Shown: positions 1-10,823 of the stretch, piece by piece | Layout: each line of letters starts with the position of its first letter | How positions within the stretch are numbered: the first letter of the stretch is position 1 | DNA from: Hyaloperonospora brassicae | Lineage: Eukaryota; Oomycota; Peronosporomycetes; Peronosporales; Peronosporaceae | Assembly (NCBI GenBank): GCA_947650285.1 | Contig: CANTFL010000195.1 | Span: 62,001-126,000 of the forward strand | Reading direction: 5' to 3' | DNA: 64,000 bases | Notes under the pieces: model-generated | Databases searched by the model: none | What the model was told of the DNA's origin: nothing | Seen by the model: the letters and a program-made list of their open reading frames with translations, nothing else | Program-made: the position numbers and the translations under genes

Positions 1-317
1 AACGGATCAGACTCGTCGAATGCTCGGTAGTCAGCTTCCAGCCTTGTTAACGCCGAACCACCACTTATAAACTCATTAAGCTCTGTGGTGTCGGTTGCAA
101 ATTTACGCGTATTTTCATCTTTGGCAACTTAAACTTTAGTGTCAAAGTCTTGCCACCCATCTTTCGGCAGATCCTATCTACACAATGCGTTGCCGACGAG
201 TTGTTGGTAGATCATGGGAGCATTCTTAAGTCCAAACTGCATACGCAACCACTCGAAATGCCCTAGGGTAAATACAAACGCTGACACGTGACGCGCTCGT
301 TCCGTCATCATTACTGC

Positions 318-647
318 CTAAAACCCGCTGGCCATGTCGAGTGAGTAAAACCATTGGTAGCTTTTGAGCTCGTTCAACAGATCGTTGAATAGGGGTATTG
401 CGTATTGTATGATGGACGCGACAGCGTTGACGACCTTATAATCGATGCATACCAGGATGTCAAAGCCATTCTTCTTTGGGACGATCACTATGGGCGATGA
501 CCATGAAATCCTGGAAAACGAAATTAGTCTTGCCTTAACAAAACCTTTCAGCAGCTCATACAGATTCGATAGACGGCGTGGTGGAACCTGTCTGGTCCGT
601 TGCTTAATGGGATCATGACATTGGACGTCGATATCACACACTACCAT
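318..647 (-). pseudogene. gypsy reverse transcriptase, N-terminal fragment
   Basis: A 109-residue open stretch shows the first reverse-transcriptase blocks of oomycete Ty3/gypsy polyproteins: an arginine-rich VPPRR lead, WSSPIVIVPKKNG, CIDYK, and SLDMASGF at the C-terminus. The position before CIDY that is usually arginine is valine here (DILVCIDY). The frame stops at 318; the downstream sequence (1-317) still resembles reverse transcriptase in pieces but has several stops. Non-functional remnant of the element running off the left edge. Confidence 0.85.
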
Positions 648-1801
648 ATATGCTGGAGGTGGTAGAGCGTTACCACTGGAGATTATGATTCCATGATGCG
701 TGTTTCTGCAATACTCTAATCAACTCTGCTCGTTGGGTGTTCGTGTGGTAAGTGCATATCACATTGTCCCCGGTGTAATCCAGCTTGTTTGTTGATAACT
801 TGGTGAGATCCGGAAAGACCGCGAGATCTTGGGCTTATGATGCCAGGCTGGTGTCGCTCTCGATATGCTTTAAATCTGGTGTATTGATTGGAGACGTTGT
901 CGATCGATCATGCGTACCGGTCAAATCGACTGCCTTTAACGCACAAAGGAATTGGAGATCGAGGTCGTCAAGCTGCAACCCGTTCCTGCCTGTCGTCGTA
1001 TCACCTCCGTCTCGCGATTTGTCAAGTCGATCGGCGGGAACTTCCCCGATACCAACTTTACCGTCTTTCGCGCCCGACTCGTCGAGTTAGCCTGAAAAGC
1101 ATACGTTAGTATCATCACTACCACCTCTCGTGCATGTTTCTAAGCAAAATTTGACAACAGAAGCAGTGATAATCGAGATTCGTCCGGTGGTCGTTGCGTC
1201 GTCCGGTAACGCGTTGTTCTTCGTATCGTGTTCACACCCCACCTCGGTCTAGGTTATTTCATCTTCGTTGCACTCTATGGGCATGTCGACCCCTCCGTCA
1301 GCCGCATTTGTCCTGTCATTGCAAACGCGATCGTCACGTCGTGACATTCCTGTAGGTCGTGTGTAATATCGCCACTCTACCGCAGGCGGTTGTTGACTCA
1401 ACCATTCCGCAAACTGTTGTTGTTCTTTCTTGGACAACCGTCCGTCCAACGTGTTTTATACGCTAAAACCTGACAGTCGTGATAATTCGTCGCATTAATT
1501 CTGACATAATTGTCGTCACGCAATAACACTTTGTGTGGTAGCCATAGCAAGACTGGGTAGTGCGCTTAAGACGAAGAACTTCGCGTCAAGATGTTCGTCA
1601 GCCGTACCCTCGTTGCCGTCACTTTCCTATTGTACACCACAGTCGGCAGGAGTGTTGGTAGTGGATCCATAGCATATAAGTTAATTGGCTAGGCTGTTTC
1701 CGTTGCAACCGGAACTCCTCATACAACCGGCTTTCGACATCCAATGAGATAGCCGGGCTTCCGGCGATCTCATCTCCGTATGTGGTGACGTCGACTTCTC
1801 T

Positions 1802-1984
1802 TTACGGCCTCAATAGAGGCATGGCAATTTCGTCTGTAAGTTTGGCCGTCGCGTTCAACAAGTCTAGTCGGGTACCTGCTGGTAGCATGAAATCCGTCCC
1901 GAGGATGAGATCCACACCCGCATGATGGAGCATAGTCCACACTTCCAATTCATATATCACTTTACACCCTAGAGCGATCTTCAC
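1802..1984 (-). pseudogene. gypsy aspartic protease C-terminal fragment
   Basis: A 60-residue open stretch contains GVDLILGTDFMLPAGTRLDL, typical of the C-terminal half of oomycete retroviral-type proteases (the I-L-G-x-D-F core). The catalytic D-T/S-G triad would lie upstream and was not found intact. It sits between the zinc knuckle (2475-2729) and the reverse transcriptase (318-647), the expected gypsy order. Confidence 0.75.
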
Positions 1985-2474
1985 TGTGGTTTGTGAAGTG
2001 GAAAAGACCTTCTATTTTCCGGTTCCCTGGACACCAATTTATTTGTCGTTCATCTGGAGCTGTCGTAGCCGGAGCTTCTAATCGAATGATCCACTAATGG
2101 CCGAAATGTTAGCGACTATATCCAGCAATATTTTTGTTCATTTGTCACTGACAGCACCCATGACTAGCGCTCTTATCCGTACTCGTCGTTTGAACTTACT
2201 CGACAACCACCATCCTAATCGTTCCACTGATAGCAGTTTCAATTCGTTCGTCACTCCTATCTTATCATACGGCTGTCTGTTTGCATCCATCCTTGCGATC
2301 AATCCGCCTTCGCCATCATACCAATCATCACGTTCTATCTCCTGTTTCTTCATCCCCACTCTTCGGGCCGTTGCGTATCCCCAACTAAAGCAAACACGTT
2401 ATTCGCTTCTACTGCTGGTTCAGCTCACTGTGGCAGCCCGTTCTTATATAACCCAGTCAGAGTCGGCGATTCTG

Positions 2475-2729
2475 CTAATTTAAATGGCCCGACGAGTACA
2501 TGTCTTGGAGATCTTCTGGCACAGCCGATTTATCCTCAGAGCTCTGAACAAACTTCGCCACTTTCTCAAATCGTGCGAACGACTCGCACCAACCGACATC
2601 GTGCACTTGTTTACAGAACTTGCACCGTCGTCTGCAAAAACGAGCGTCGTGTCCCGTGGCACGGCATGCGTCACACGGTCCGTACATGCGACGCTCTCGT
2701 GACGAATCTGTGCGTTCTTGTCCGTCCAC
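2475..2729 (-). pseudogene. gypsy gag zinc-knuckle fragment
   Basis: An 84-residue open stretch contains two close cysteine/histidine clusters, CDACRATGHDARFC and CKFCKQVHDVGWC, the paired nucleic-acid-binding knuckles at the C-terminus of gag in oomycete gypsy elements. They are followed by a conserved acidic/aromatic tail (FVQSSEDKSAVPEDLQDMYS). The frame is closed by stops at both ends, so this is a fragment. Confidence 0.8.
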
Positions 2730-4028
2730 TTTTTTACGTCAGCCGTACATCTTGTCCGATCTTGGTACCAGTGGTACGTGGGATCGTGGGTGATCTTGAA
2801 GGTCTACTGAGTTTCGGACCCGACTTAACTCTGCTCCTGCTTTCATCCGGTCCGAGTCCGAGTCTGGACAGTAATCACTCAGATGTTCTCGTGCACTTCC
2901 GTCACTATAGAATTGTACAAGTTGGTTTTTCGGCTCCCTTTGCGCTAGTCGAGCGCTGCTCGCAGACCATCCATGGATGCTGATGCAAGGGTGAGACGTC
3001 GACTATAGTCATAGTCTCAATTGTTATTCCAGCTCGACCATTATGTCGGTCATCACTGTGTTTCAGACGACGGTCATTCCGACGATCAGATCGACCACTT
3101 TTACGATCGTCGAACTTTGACTCACGTCCCGGATCGCTTCTACGAAGACCGTCATCCCTATCCTTCCGTCGGCTATCCCGTGTCTCTTTCTTGTGACGAC
3201 TTAGCCCGTGTCCGGTATTTACTCGGTCACGCTATTTCTTTTGCCCCTCCTCTCCAAGCAATCGATGACTGGTTATCTTCTCCACACGCTAAATACCATC
3301 GAGTGGTTGCGGATAGATCCGACCCATTAGGTTGTCGTCACCACAGTTTAACAGGGAGTGCTTGGCGTGGTCGACAGAATTAGCACCTCCTTTCTCATGA
3401 TAAATTTGCTCCGTCCGTGCATATCCGTTCAGTCGCAGTAGTAAATCGCACACTTGCTCGGTCTCACCACAATTCGCCGATCAATATCTCGAACTAGTAG
3501 ACTGTTCGAACTGCGAGCAATGACAATCCATAAAAGTTTCACTGAGCAGCTTCCACTTCGGCCAGGCCTTCTTCGGGAGTTGTCGATATCGACTCTTGGC
3601 CGCTTTGTCTAGACACAGTGATTAAGGCTCTCACCATTCGTCTTGTGGTTGTCACGTCCCTTTTATTTCGTAGGCGAACCGTAGATCCATTGCAAAGCAT
3701 TGTCCGAACGATAGCGCTTCCCCCAAACCGGGCGATATTTTGCAATGGCGCGTGCGTGCGTATTTCCATGAGTGGCCTCTTCCGCTTTCAGCATCACCGT
3801 AGCTCGACTGTCTGTTTAGGCTATTTGATCGCTCATCGGCCTATTGATGATCTTCGTACGCGTCTTAATCTTCTTCGTAGTAACCATTACCTGCCTTCAT
3901 CTCCATCTCCTCTTGACACCTGGGTCGTGGATCCTTCGTCGTCCGTGTAGTGCGCGGTGGTGTGACCATGTGAAAGTAAGCTTAGTGCGGCGTTCTTTCT
4001 TCCATTCAAAAGACTCCGCGTTTCGGTT

Positions 4029-4905
4029 CTACAGTTTCGGCAGCGGCGTGTTCGCCGGTGCCATGTCATCGACTTGTAGCATGATTTGCTTATCGATGAA
4101 TGGTGCTGGTCTCTCTTCTTTCACCAGAACCATATCCACCTGAACCATACGGTTCAACGGAACGAGAGACTTCGTTCCGCCTTGCACCCCGATTACTTCC
4201 TTTAGCTTAAGCTTCCACCTAATTAGATCGCTGCTCACCAAGTGAATCTTAAATTCCGACAACATCAGCTTCGTGGAAACCATTTCGTATTTATACCCCA
4301 TTGGTCGTAGAAGTAGCACCGTGCTGTCTGCTAGCTGTTCGAAAGACATGATTTTGTCAGATTCGCCCACGTCTCTCGGTAGGCTGCCTTTCGCTTGAAC
4401 AGTTGGATCCAGCGACTCTTCTTCATTTCCTCCACGATTCGGCATAGAGCCCGATCTGCCAGAGGTGTCTCGCAATAAATCATGTCTCTTGGATCTAGCG
4501 GGTGTGCTCATCAGGGGTCACACCTTGATCACCACCTTCTTCCTCGTCGCGCTCGTTAGCCTGACGTCTTTCAATCTCGCAAGAGTTGCTGACGTAACCC
4601 ACATGCATCGAATATTCTTCCGCTTCATGGCTGAATTCAACGCCATCGTTGTTATTATCGTTTCCATCCTCCTCACTATCTTGGTCACTCGCTTCGAAGT
4701 CGTCGAACTGAAAGGCTCGTTCCACCCTTGCGTCCGCGTGGGTGATGATCGATTTTGCTGAGTTCAACTCAGCACGCGAAGTCCTTCCGGATGTCGCCAG
4801 GGTCGTGCCACTTGCGTCTTTCGATTCGACGATCATAATGCTCCTTGATTGTTTGGTACCTGCTAAAACAATCGCACACCCTGAAGTCCCGGGTCGCGGC
4901 ACCAA
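4029..4905 (-). pseudogene. gypsy gag N-terminal remnant
   Basis: Two overlapping minus-strand open stretches (4495-4905, 136 residues; 4029-4511, 160 residues) follow the primer-binding site at once. The first is acidic, with runs of D, E and N; the second is charged with no recognisable domain. Position directly after LTR and primer-binding site makes them the gag N-terminus, split by one frame change near 4500. Family assignment rests on location, not on a motif. Confidence 0.5.
4885..4903 (-). other. retrotransposon tRNA primer-binding site
   Basis: On the minus strand the sequence TGGTGCCGCGACCCGGGAC starts two bases after the CA end of the LTR. It is complementary to a tRNA 3' end reading GGGTCGCGGCACCA, including the CCA tail. 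Spacing of two bases between LTR end and TGG is normal for Ty3/gypsy elements. I did not identify which tRNA is the primer. Confidence 0.75.
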
Positions 4906-5270
4906 TTGTGGTATAGTAGTTTGTCACTTCTACGGCAATACACTCTCAATGTAACAACACAACAACCGCCGAGCTAGTCGGCACAGTTGGGCTTGTACGT
5001 CGGGTCAATTGCCTTCGCGGTTCGCCACTTCGGTTTCTGTCGTTGCTCTCGCCTATCTGAGTACATCCTACCACTTACACTCCTTTACAGAAGACTACCT
5101 GAACTTAGCAGCTTCCGTTCCTCCAATCCAATGACCTAGTACCAATGGATAGACGTCGGCGTTTTCACGCTTTAGAGGTCACAAGGCGCAGCATACCCCC
5201 GACTAGAAAACTTACGGTGTCCTTGGTTAAAAGACCTATTAGCCCTTTGCTTGACAAGTCTTTGGACAGT

Positions 5271-5510
5271 GCCGTCTATTGGGCCACTGGCTCGCCGTTC
5301 GCGAGTCCTGAAGTGGTAACGTCGACTGAGTGACTGGCTCGCCGAATGACGAGACTTAAAGCGGTACCGTCTATTGGGTAACCGGATTGCCGTGCGACGA
5401 GACTCAAAGCGGTGCCGTCTACTGGGTCACTGGCTTGCCGTGCGACGAGACTTAAAAACGGTGCCGTAGACTGGGATACCGGCTCGCCGTGCGACGAGAC
5501 TTGTCTTTCG
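5271..5510. repeat. 48-bp tandem repeat inside LTR copy A (about five copies)
   Basis: A unit built around GCCGTCTATTGGGTCACTGG followed by CTCGCCGTGCGACGAGACTT recurs with starts near 5271, 5320, 5366, 5414 and 5463, a period of 47-49 bp. Copies differ by several substitutions. The inverted LTR copy has only two equivalents (about 6490-6600), so copy number differs between family members. Confidence 0.8.
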
Positions 5511-5792
5511 CTGGAAGCAAGCAATGCCCACCCGGGCTTACTAAAATCTTGGCTCTTCCAATCGAGACCTCTACAAGTTACACTCATCGAGGCTCAACAG
5601 AAGACATAATCTAGCCCACGCAGGGACTGACCTTAAAGTGTACAAGTGTCTTGGACTTAAAAAATTCTGCTCTGTATCGATTATCTCTCATTCTCTTCCT
5701 GATTGCAAAAGAACCCTTGAGTGGTTCTTCTTTATCCTCCCGTCTTCATATGTTAATACTTAGTGGAATGGACAATTTATCATCTTGCTCTT

Positions 5793-5872
5793 TCGTCGAG
5801 TCTTTCCTCGTCGAGGCTTCTCTCGTTGAGTCTTGACTCGTCAAATTTTGACCCGTCGAGACTTTTCTCCTC
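5793..5872. repeat. 15-bp tandem repeat in LTR copy A
   Basis: About five consecutive 15-mers start with TCGTCGAG or a one- or two-base variant (TCGTTGAG, TCGTCAAA, CCGTCGAG), giving the pattern TCGTCGAGTCTTTCC, TCGTCGAGGCTTCTC and so on. An independent 15-bp array occupies the equivalent position of LTR copy B. Confidence 0.75.
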
Positions 5873-6074
5873 GGGTTCACTACTCCTGTAATTAATTCAA
5901 TAGTAGGGAATACCCTGTTCGGAAATTCCCTGCATCACAGCGGCATCACGGTAGTCCGTACCAATATATGACGATAAAGTGACAGGAGAGAGCGGTCCAG
6001 GAAAGAATGAAAACTTTGGAGACGTGCGAAATCGTCGATAACTCGCATGTGAGGCTCGTATCACGACTAAGATA

Positions 6075-6910
6075 GTTGTAGTGTTGCCAATGGTCTTTTA
6101 AACTCTCCATACAAGTCGACTGTCAGCGAATTGAAGATAGGCGAATAGGAGGTCAGCGGACGGGATGTAGGCGAACCGGAGACCAGCAAACCCGCGTTTA
6201 TAGCCCAGAGCGCGAGAATATCGAGCGTCAGTTGCGTCATTTGTTTCTCTAATAACCAGGAGAAGGACAGAGAGCCAATCAAACTGGCTCGGTGATACAG
6301 CAAAAGAGACAAATTAATACAGTGCAGAATTTTTGAAGTCCAATACATGCGTACACTTAAGGTAAGTCCCTGCGCGGGCTAGATTATACCTTCTGTCGAA
6401 CCGTGAGAGGTATAGATTATAGAGGTCTTGACTGGTAGCGCCAAGAAGTCAGGAAGGCACGGGTTGGGCAACGCTTGTTGATAGCGAAAGAATTAGTCTC
6501 GTCGCCGACGAGCCGGTAAACCTCCGTAATAAGAAACGTTTGGAGTCTCGTAGATGGCGAGCCGTTGAGTGTTGGTAGGAGGCGCCGTTCGCTTTCTAAA
6601 GACTTGTCCAACTAATGAGTCGGTTGACCTCAGCCGAGGTCATAGTAATTATTCTAGTCTGGAGTACACTACACCCGGTGACCTGTAAAAAAGCGCAAAG
6701 CGTCGACTTCAACCCGTTGGTGTGAAGCCACAGGAAGTGGAAGGGTCCGAATCTGCTGATCTCAGGCAGGTCTCTAGAGAATTTGGTTGCAAGGAATCGG
6801 TTAGGCAAAAGCCACAACTGAACTCGAAGGGGTGAACCGCGTTGGGATTCATACTGACGTACCAGCCCGTTTCGTCGACTTAGCTCGGCGAGTGTTGTGT
6901 TTGTGCGTTG
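6075..6910 (+). repeat. inverted LTR (copy B) of the same gypsy family
   Basis: The reverse complement of about 6310-6910 aligns to 4950-5690 with many substitutions, including the AAAGACTTGTC junction, the TCGTCGC..CGAGCCGG repeat units (two copies here against five), the CCCGCAGGGACTGACC-like segment and the stem-loop at 6272-6290. Next to it (about 6110-6190) five 15-mers on the minus strand (GCTGGTCTCCGGTTC, GCCTACATCCCGTCC and so on) match the array position of copy A. Both outer ends are approximate; no target-site duplication was resolved. Confidence 0.7.
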
Positions 6911-8351
6911 AGGAAGTAGAACAAGGATGACATCATACTTGTCATCCAAATCCAGTTGGTCGAAACTTTTAGATTACATATCAATGTACTGATCATATTA
7001 TAGAGTGTAGTGGATTTACACCGCCCGTTTTCTTCAATGGTAAGGATGTGCATGTTGCAAGTCGCACCGTCATCTTCGCGAGAAGAGTATTGCGCTCAAC
7101 GACCTTGACCCTACGAACCTCAAAGTTAATGGAATCAACTAAAGTTATTCGAATCGTTGCCGTCACGTGGAGATTCAGGTGACATTTCTTTTTTCGCCGC
7201 GATTATGAAGGTGATGAAGGACGCCTTATCATCAGGGTAGCAAGACAAAGAGACTGGTTACTTGGAAATAACCTTCATCAAGAGAACTTCCATTCCTCTT
7301 GAAATTGATGTATCAGCAATTCGATTCAATCCTACTGACACCGGACGTATTGACAATTTTCGGCGCTTTGCGACTTTGTAAAATCGTTGATTTCACATTT
7401 CGGGCTATTATTGGCCTACTGACGGCTAATTTACTCTTGGGAGCAACAATGGACTCGAGGCGCTACATTTGTAGACGTAGTGACCTGTATTTTGAGTTTG
7501 ATTGCATTTCTGCAATCCTTTGTATCCTATATAGCAAGCCCTTCTGTTGATCATGCAAAGGCCAATCCGACCGATACTTTGATATCCACTTGTCTTGGGG
7601 GTGCGATAGGAACCAGAGGTGACGTTTGACGATCTCAGACCAAATTCTCCCTGTTCTGCCACGACTATAGCTTGTTCTAGCGTATCCATTGTTAAGCGGA
7701 ACAGATGGGTATTAATGGGACTATCTTCAACATCTTGCATGAATACAGTAATTAACGTTTGTTAATGAATAGGGCTGGACGTGATGAAATACAATAAGTG
7801 GCGAATGATCCGAGCGTAAGAATGCACGTCAATCCTACCCTGCCTTAGTTTCAGGAGCTTGAATCGAGCCCTTGACGGATCAAATGTCTGTCCGGGACGG
7901 TTCTATAAGACTATAGACCCCAACACAACGAGTCATGACGCTTGTGACCTAAGGATTAAGTTTGGCACGCCCCGTCATGTTTGACAGGGCGAATGTGACT
8001 TTAATATCCCCTTTCATGATGCAATGAGCCCTCATGGCGTCTTCCAACTAGACGGACTATCTCAATAAGGAGTCTTATAGAGTTCCGTGCACTTTGATCT
8101 GTCTTTAAAGGTTTAGGTCGACGTGCGTGCGTCAACTTCAAAACAGCAGCCTGTCATTGCTGCGATCTCAACAGCTCTTCCCGTTGAGAACCTTGATGGT
8201 GAATCAAGGATACTTTGGCCTTCCCCTCGCTAGGTTCATGCTGGATGGATTCATAAATCGCTGCAGTTGATCGTTTCATTTCAGGGCGAGCACAGCGGTC
8301 TTGACGGCATACCCGCCTACGGTCGAACGAACGAGCTCGACCGCCGCCCAT
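6911..8351 (-). pseudogene. second gypsy remnant: gag and protease, truncated at LTR copy B
   Basis: Minus-strand pieces run from the LTR at about 8400 leftwards. At 8154-8351 there is a basic open stretch of unknown content. At 7426-7740 a gag segment (THLFRLTMDTLEQAIVVAE..) ends in a damaged zinc knuckle in which the second cysteine is threonine (CNQTQNTGHYVYKC). At about 7100 there is MTVRLAT, and at 6911-6949 LDDKYDVIL, both characteristic of oomycete gypsy proteases. The protease frame then runs into LTR copy B. Frames are interrupted; this is a dead fragment. Confidence 0.65.
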
Positions 8352-8399
8352 TCCATGTCACTAAAAATTGCGAACCCTTCACGCACCGCGCGAATTGGT

Positions 8400-8862
8400 G
8401 AAAGGAGACAGCCCCGCTTGTACTGAGCGTAGGCAGGTACCTCGAAACCTCACGTTCACTGTACGTGCTGATGAAGGCCGACTATCCTAAAGATTACGTT
8501 AAAAAGAGGAAAATGTGAAACTGCATATGTAATAGTTCATGTTACCTAATTAAACCTCTTTTGCTCTTACTTTATCGATACTAAACTACAAGCTCCATAT
8601 GTCGACACTCGCTCATCACTCATTGCGCGCGTCCAGTAGCGATATGTGGTTTAGCTGGTTGACATCATGGCCTATCTTAACCAATAAGTTGAGCGGCTCG
8701 GAATGTTACCTTCGAAGGTTATATTCCTCCAACGTTTACTCGACAAGGTAAATATCGGAGAACAGTATCAACTGAGATAATATCCTAATTGACCTAATTT
8801 CGTGTCAATGACAGGTAACGGGTGAGCCCGTTGCAGCTTGTTACGTTCAACACCTGAATCCA
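8400..8862 (-). repeat. LTR of a second gypsy family (copy a)
   Basis: This segment aligns by eye to 34208-34668 in the same orientation: shared blocks include CACTCATTGCGCGCGTCCAG / CACCCATTGCGCACGTACAG, the GTTACC..GGTAATATTCC..GGTAA block and the terminal GGTAACGGGTGAGCCCGTT / GTTACGGGCTCACCAAGTTACA end. Identity is moderate, so both copies are old. The gag remnant to its left on the minus strand fits a 5' LTR. The left boundary is uncertain by about 50 bp. Confidence 0.6.
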
Positions 8863-9440
8863 TCAGTACCCAGTAGTGAATTAGCATAAGATCTGAAGGA
8901 GTTTGAAGCGTACGATTGTGTTAAGCTGCACATTTCTATGCGAACAAAATGGATGACTACCAAATACGTACGCTAACGCCCTTCACCCGAGTTTTTGGTC
9001 CAAGCGATGCTTAGCTGCACCCACAACCAAGGTAAGGTGTTACACGTACGCTGCAAAACCGGCTTTTTCGAATGTCCAGTTGTTCCAGAGAGCATTGCGA
9101 GAGGCAGTCATATTTCCTCCGCGCTTACAAACGCCCAGTGTCACCGCGTAGCCAAGGATTGTCCTCCCACCGATACGACCCTCCTCACGGTGTTATATCG
9201 TCGACCAAAGTGATGGTCTCATTGACATTGCTCAGCTGCCAATGTCGGGTAAAGACTATTTCGGTATGATTTGGCCATAACAGATAGGGATCCCCCTTCA
9301 TCGATGGCCTTTTCCGATTGCGCCGATTCTAGATCATGACATCTGAAATGTACACCAACCTGTTTTCCAGCTGTTTTCGTGTACTGATTTAAGCGACCAC
9401 CAACAACGCGTCAAGACCTGCAGACCGACTTGGGACACCA
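8863..9440. other. non-coding interval between retroelement block and first gene
   Basis: I see no conserved coding sequence, repeat or structural RNA here. Short open stretches on both strands have no recognisable motif. The last part should hold the promoter of the gene starting at about 9441. Confidence 0.4.
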
Positions 9441-10823
9441 ATGGCCAAAGCCTATTGCACCGGTGGACGAACGAAGAAGCAGCAGAAGAGGCGCCGCAAT
9501 GGCAAAGTGCGTCTCGATTTACAGTCCCAACTCTGTCAGCTCTAGTGCCCATTGCTTACGCGTTTGTGTGTACAGAAACACGCAACAATCGACGCTTCAG
9601 ACGCCGTCGCGCAGCAGATTCGGTCTGTAAAGGCCCAAGTCAACGCCGTTTTCTCGCTGACGACATCCTCGAACCCCAATCCGAAGAACTTGGGGCCATT
9701 TAGTGACCGTCAGCAGATTCTGGTGGTCGGCGACGGAGACTTTTCCTTCTCGTTGGCCCTCGCGGTCTTTCTGGTGGGTAATCGTCGGCAGTGAGACCGT
9801 TAATCGCTCGTGTGGGGCTTATGTGCTCAAGTGCTTATCTGTTGGGTGTGTTGTCTACAGGGAGGTAGCAAATTAATCGCCACTTGCTACGATTCGAGAG
9901 AGGAGCTCAAGGAGAAGTACCCGAGCGCCTTATCCAATTGTGACGCTCTCGAGACTGCTGGGGTACGGCCGACAACTGATAGTAGAGTGGCTATTTGGAC
10001 TGACATCTCTGGCCTCGACCGACTCACCTTGTAACTTTACTGCAAGGCCCACGTACACTTCAGTGTAGACGCCACACGGTTAGACAAGCAGAGCTGGCTT
10101 CGTGCCGCTGCGCCGTTCCACTCGATCGTCTTTAATTTCCCGCATTTGGGTGGCGCGACGGAAGCAGATGTAGCCAAAAACCAGACATTGCTGCGGACGT
10201 TCTTCTACTCGACGCGGGAGTACGTGCATCCGACGCGTGGCCAAGTGTTAGTGTCACTGCGTGATACACTGTTTTACAATCGCTGGAACATCCAAGAGCA
10301 GGCCGCGGCTAGTGGTTTCAAACTGAAAAGGTATGGGTGAAGTTGGCACATTCTGATTGCGTTGAGACGAGAGAAAGTGATGCTCCTAACTGCCTCATGC
10401 GTACCGACAGGATGGAGCCGTTCAATGCAAGCATTTACTCAGGCTATGAGCCGCAGCGAACGCACCCGGCATCCTTCCGAGGCGAGCCACCGTCGACAAC
10501 AGGAGCACGCTACTACATCTTTGCGCTGGACGGAAGCATCCAAGTGGTTGACCCACGCCAACAATTGCCCCGGACTTTGGACGGTGCCAGACGTACACGC
10601 GATGAAAGGGTGAGGGTGTACGTGATAGCAAACTGACGTTACAAGTTGCGAACTAATGGATCGTATGCAGCAGGAGGCAGTGGACAAGAAAACTGCTGTC
10701 CTACCGAAGAAGATGGTCTGTCAGACGTGCTGTCTCACGTATCGGGACATGAAGAGATACAACGGACACATGAATTCCGCAAAGCACGCGAAGAAGGTAA
10801 AGGCGCTCAAGACGAAGCACTGA
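9441..10823 (+). CDS. BMT5-like rRNA uridine-N3 methyltransferase with C-terminal C2H2 zinc finger
   Basis: Proposed exons: 9441-9506, 9576-9773, 9861-9962, 10047-10330, 10411-10609, 10671-10823 (phases agree; 333 residues). The product has the DUF2431/BMT5 fold: ILVVGDGDFSFSLALA is the SAM-binding start, then LIATCYDSREELKEKYPSA, VDATRLD, and FHSIVFNFPHLGG followed by a conserved asparagine. In yeast this family methylates U2634 of 25S rRNA in the nucleolus; activity here is inferred. The final exon adds CQTCCLTYRDMKRYNGHMNSAKH, a C2H2 finger absent from yeast BMT5. The first exon (basic, MAKAYCTGGRTKKQQKRRRN) is the least certain part; it uses a GTGCGT donor and gives a plausible nucleolar signal. 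Introns are 60-87 bp with CTAAT/CTAAC-like branch points where visible. Confidence 0.8.

Larger units (their letters stand above)
1..4905 (-). mobile_element. Ty3/gypsy retrotransposon internal region (decayed, leaves the window on the left)
   Basis: On the minus strand, reading from the primer-binding site at 4903 leftwards, recognisable pieces follow the gypsy order gag, zinc knuckle, protease, reverse transcriptase. All frames are broken by stops and shifts, so the element is dead. The 5' LTR is the repeat starting at 4907. Integrase and the 3' LTR would lie left of the window. Stretches between the pieces (about 650-1800 and 2730-4030) carry no intact frame and are read as decayed polyprotein by position only. 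Confidence 0.85.
4907..5880 (-). repeat. 5' LTR (copy A) of the gypsy element
   Basis: The left boundary is fixed by the TG/CA end at 4907 next to the primer-binding site. The right boundary (about 5880) is approximate, placed after a 15-bp repeat array. The LTR holds a five-copy 48-bp tandem repeat, a stem-loop at 5709-5729 and the 15-bp array. A diverged inverted copy of the whole unit lies at about 6075-6910. Alignment by eye extends from the ACAACAC..CGCCGAGC segment near 4955 through the 48-bp repeats to the sequence CAGGGACTGACC near 5620. Confidence 0.75.

Noticed and set aside
6956..6975. TTGGTCGAAAC beside LTR copy B as a primer-binding site
   Set aside because: The sequence at 6911-6949 encodes a protease motif of another element, so the LTR end is nearer 6910 and the match is coincidental.
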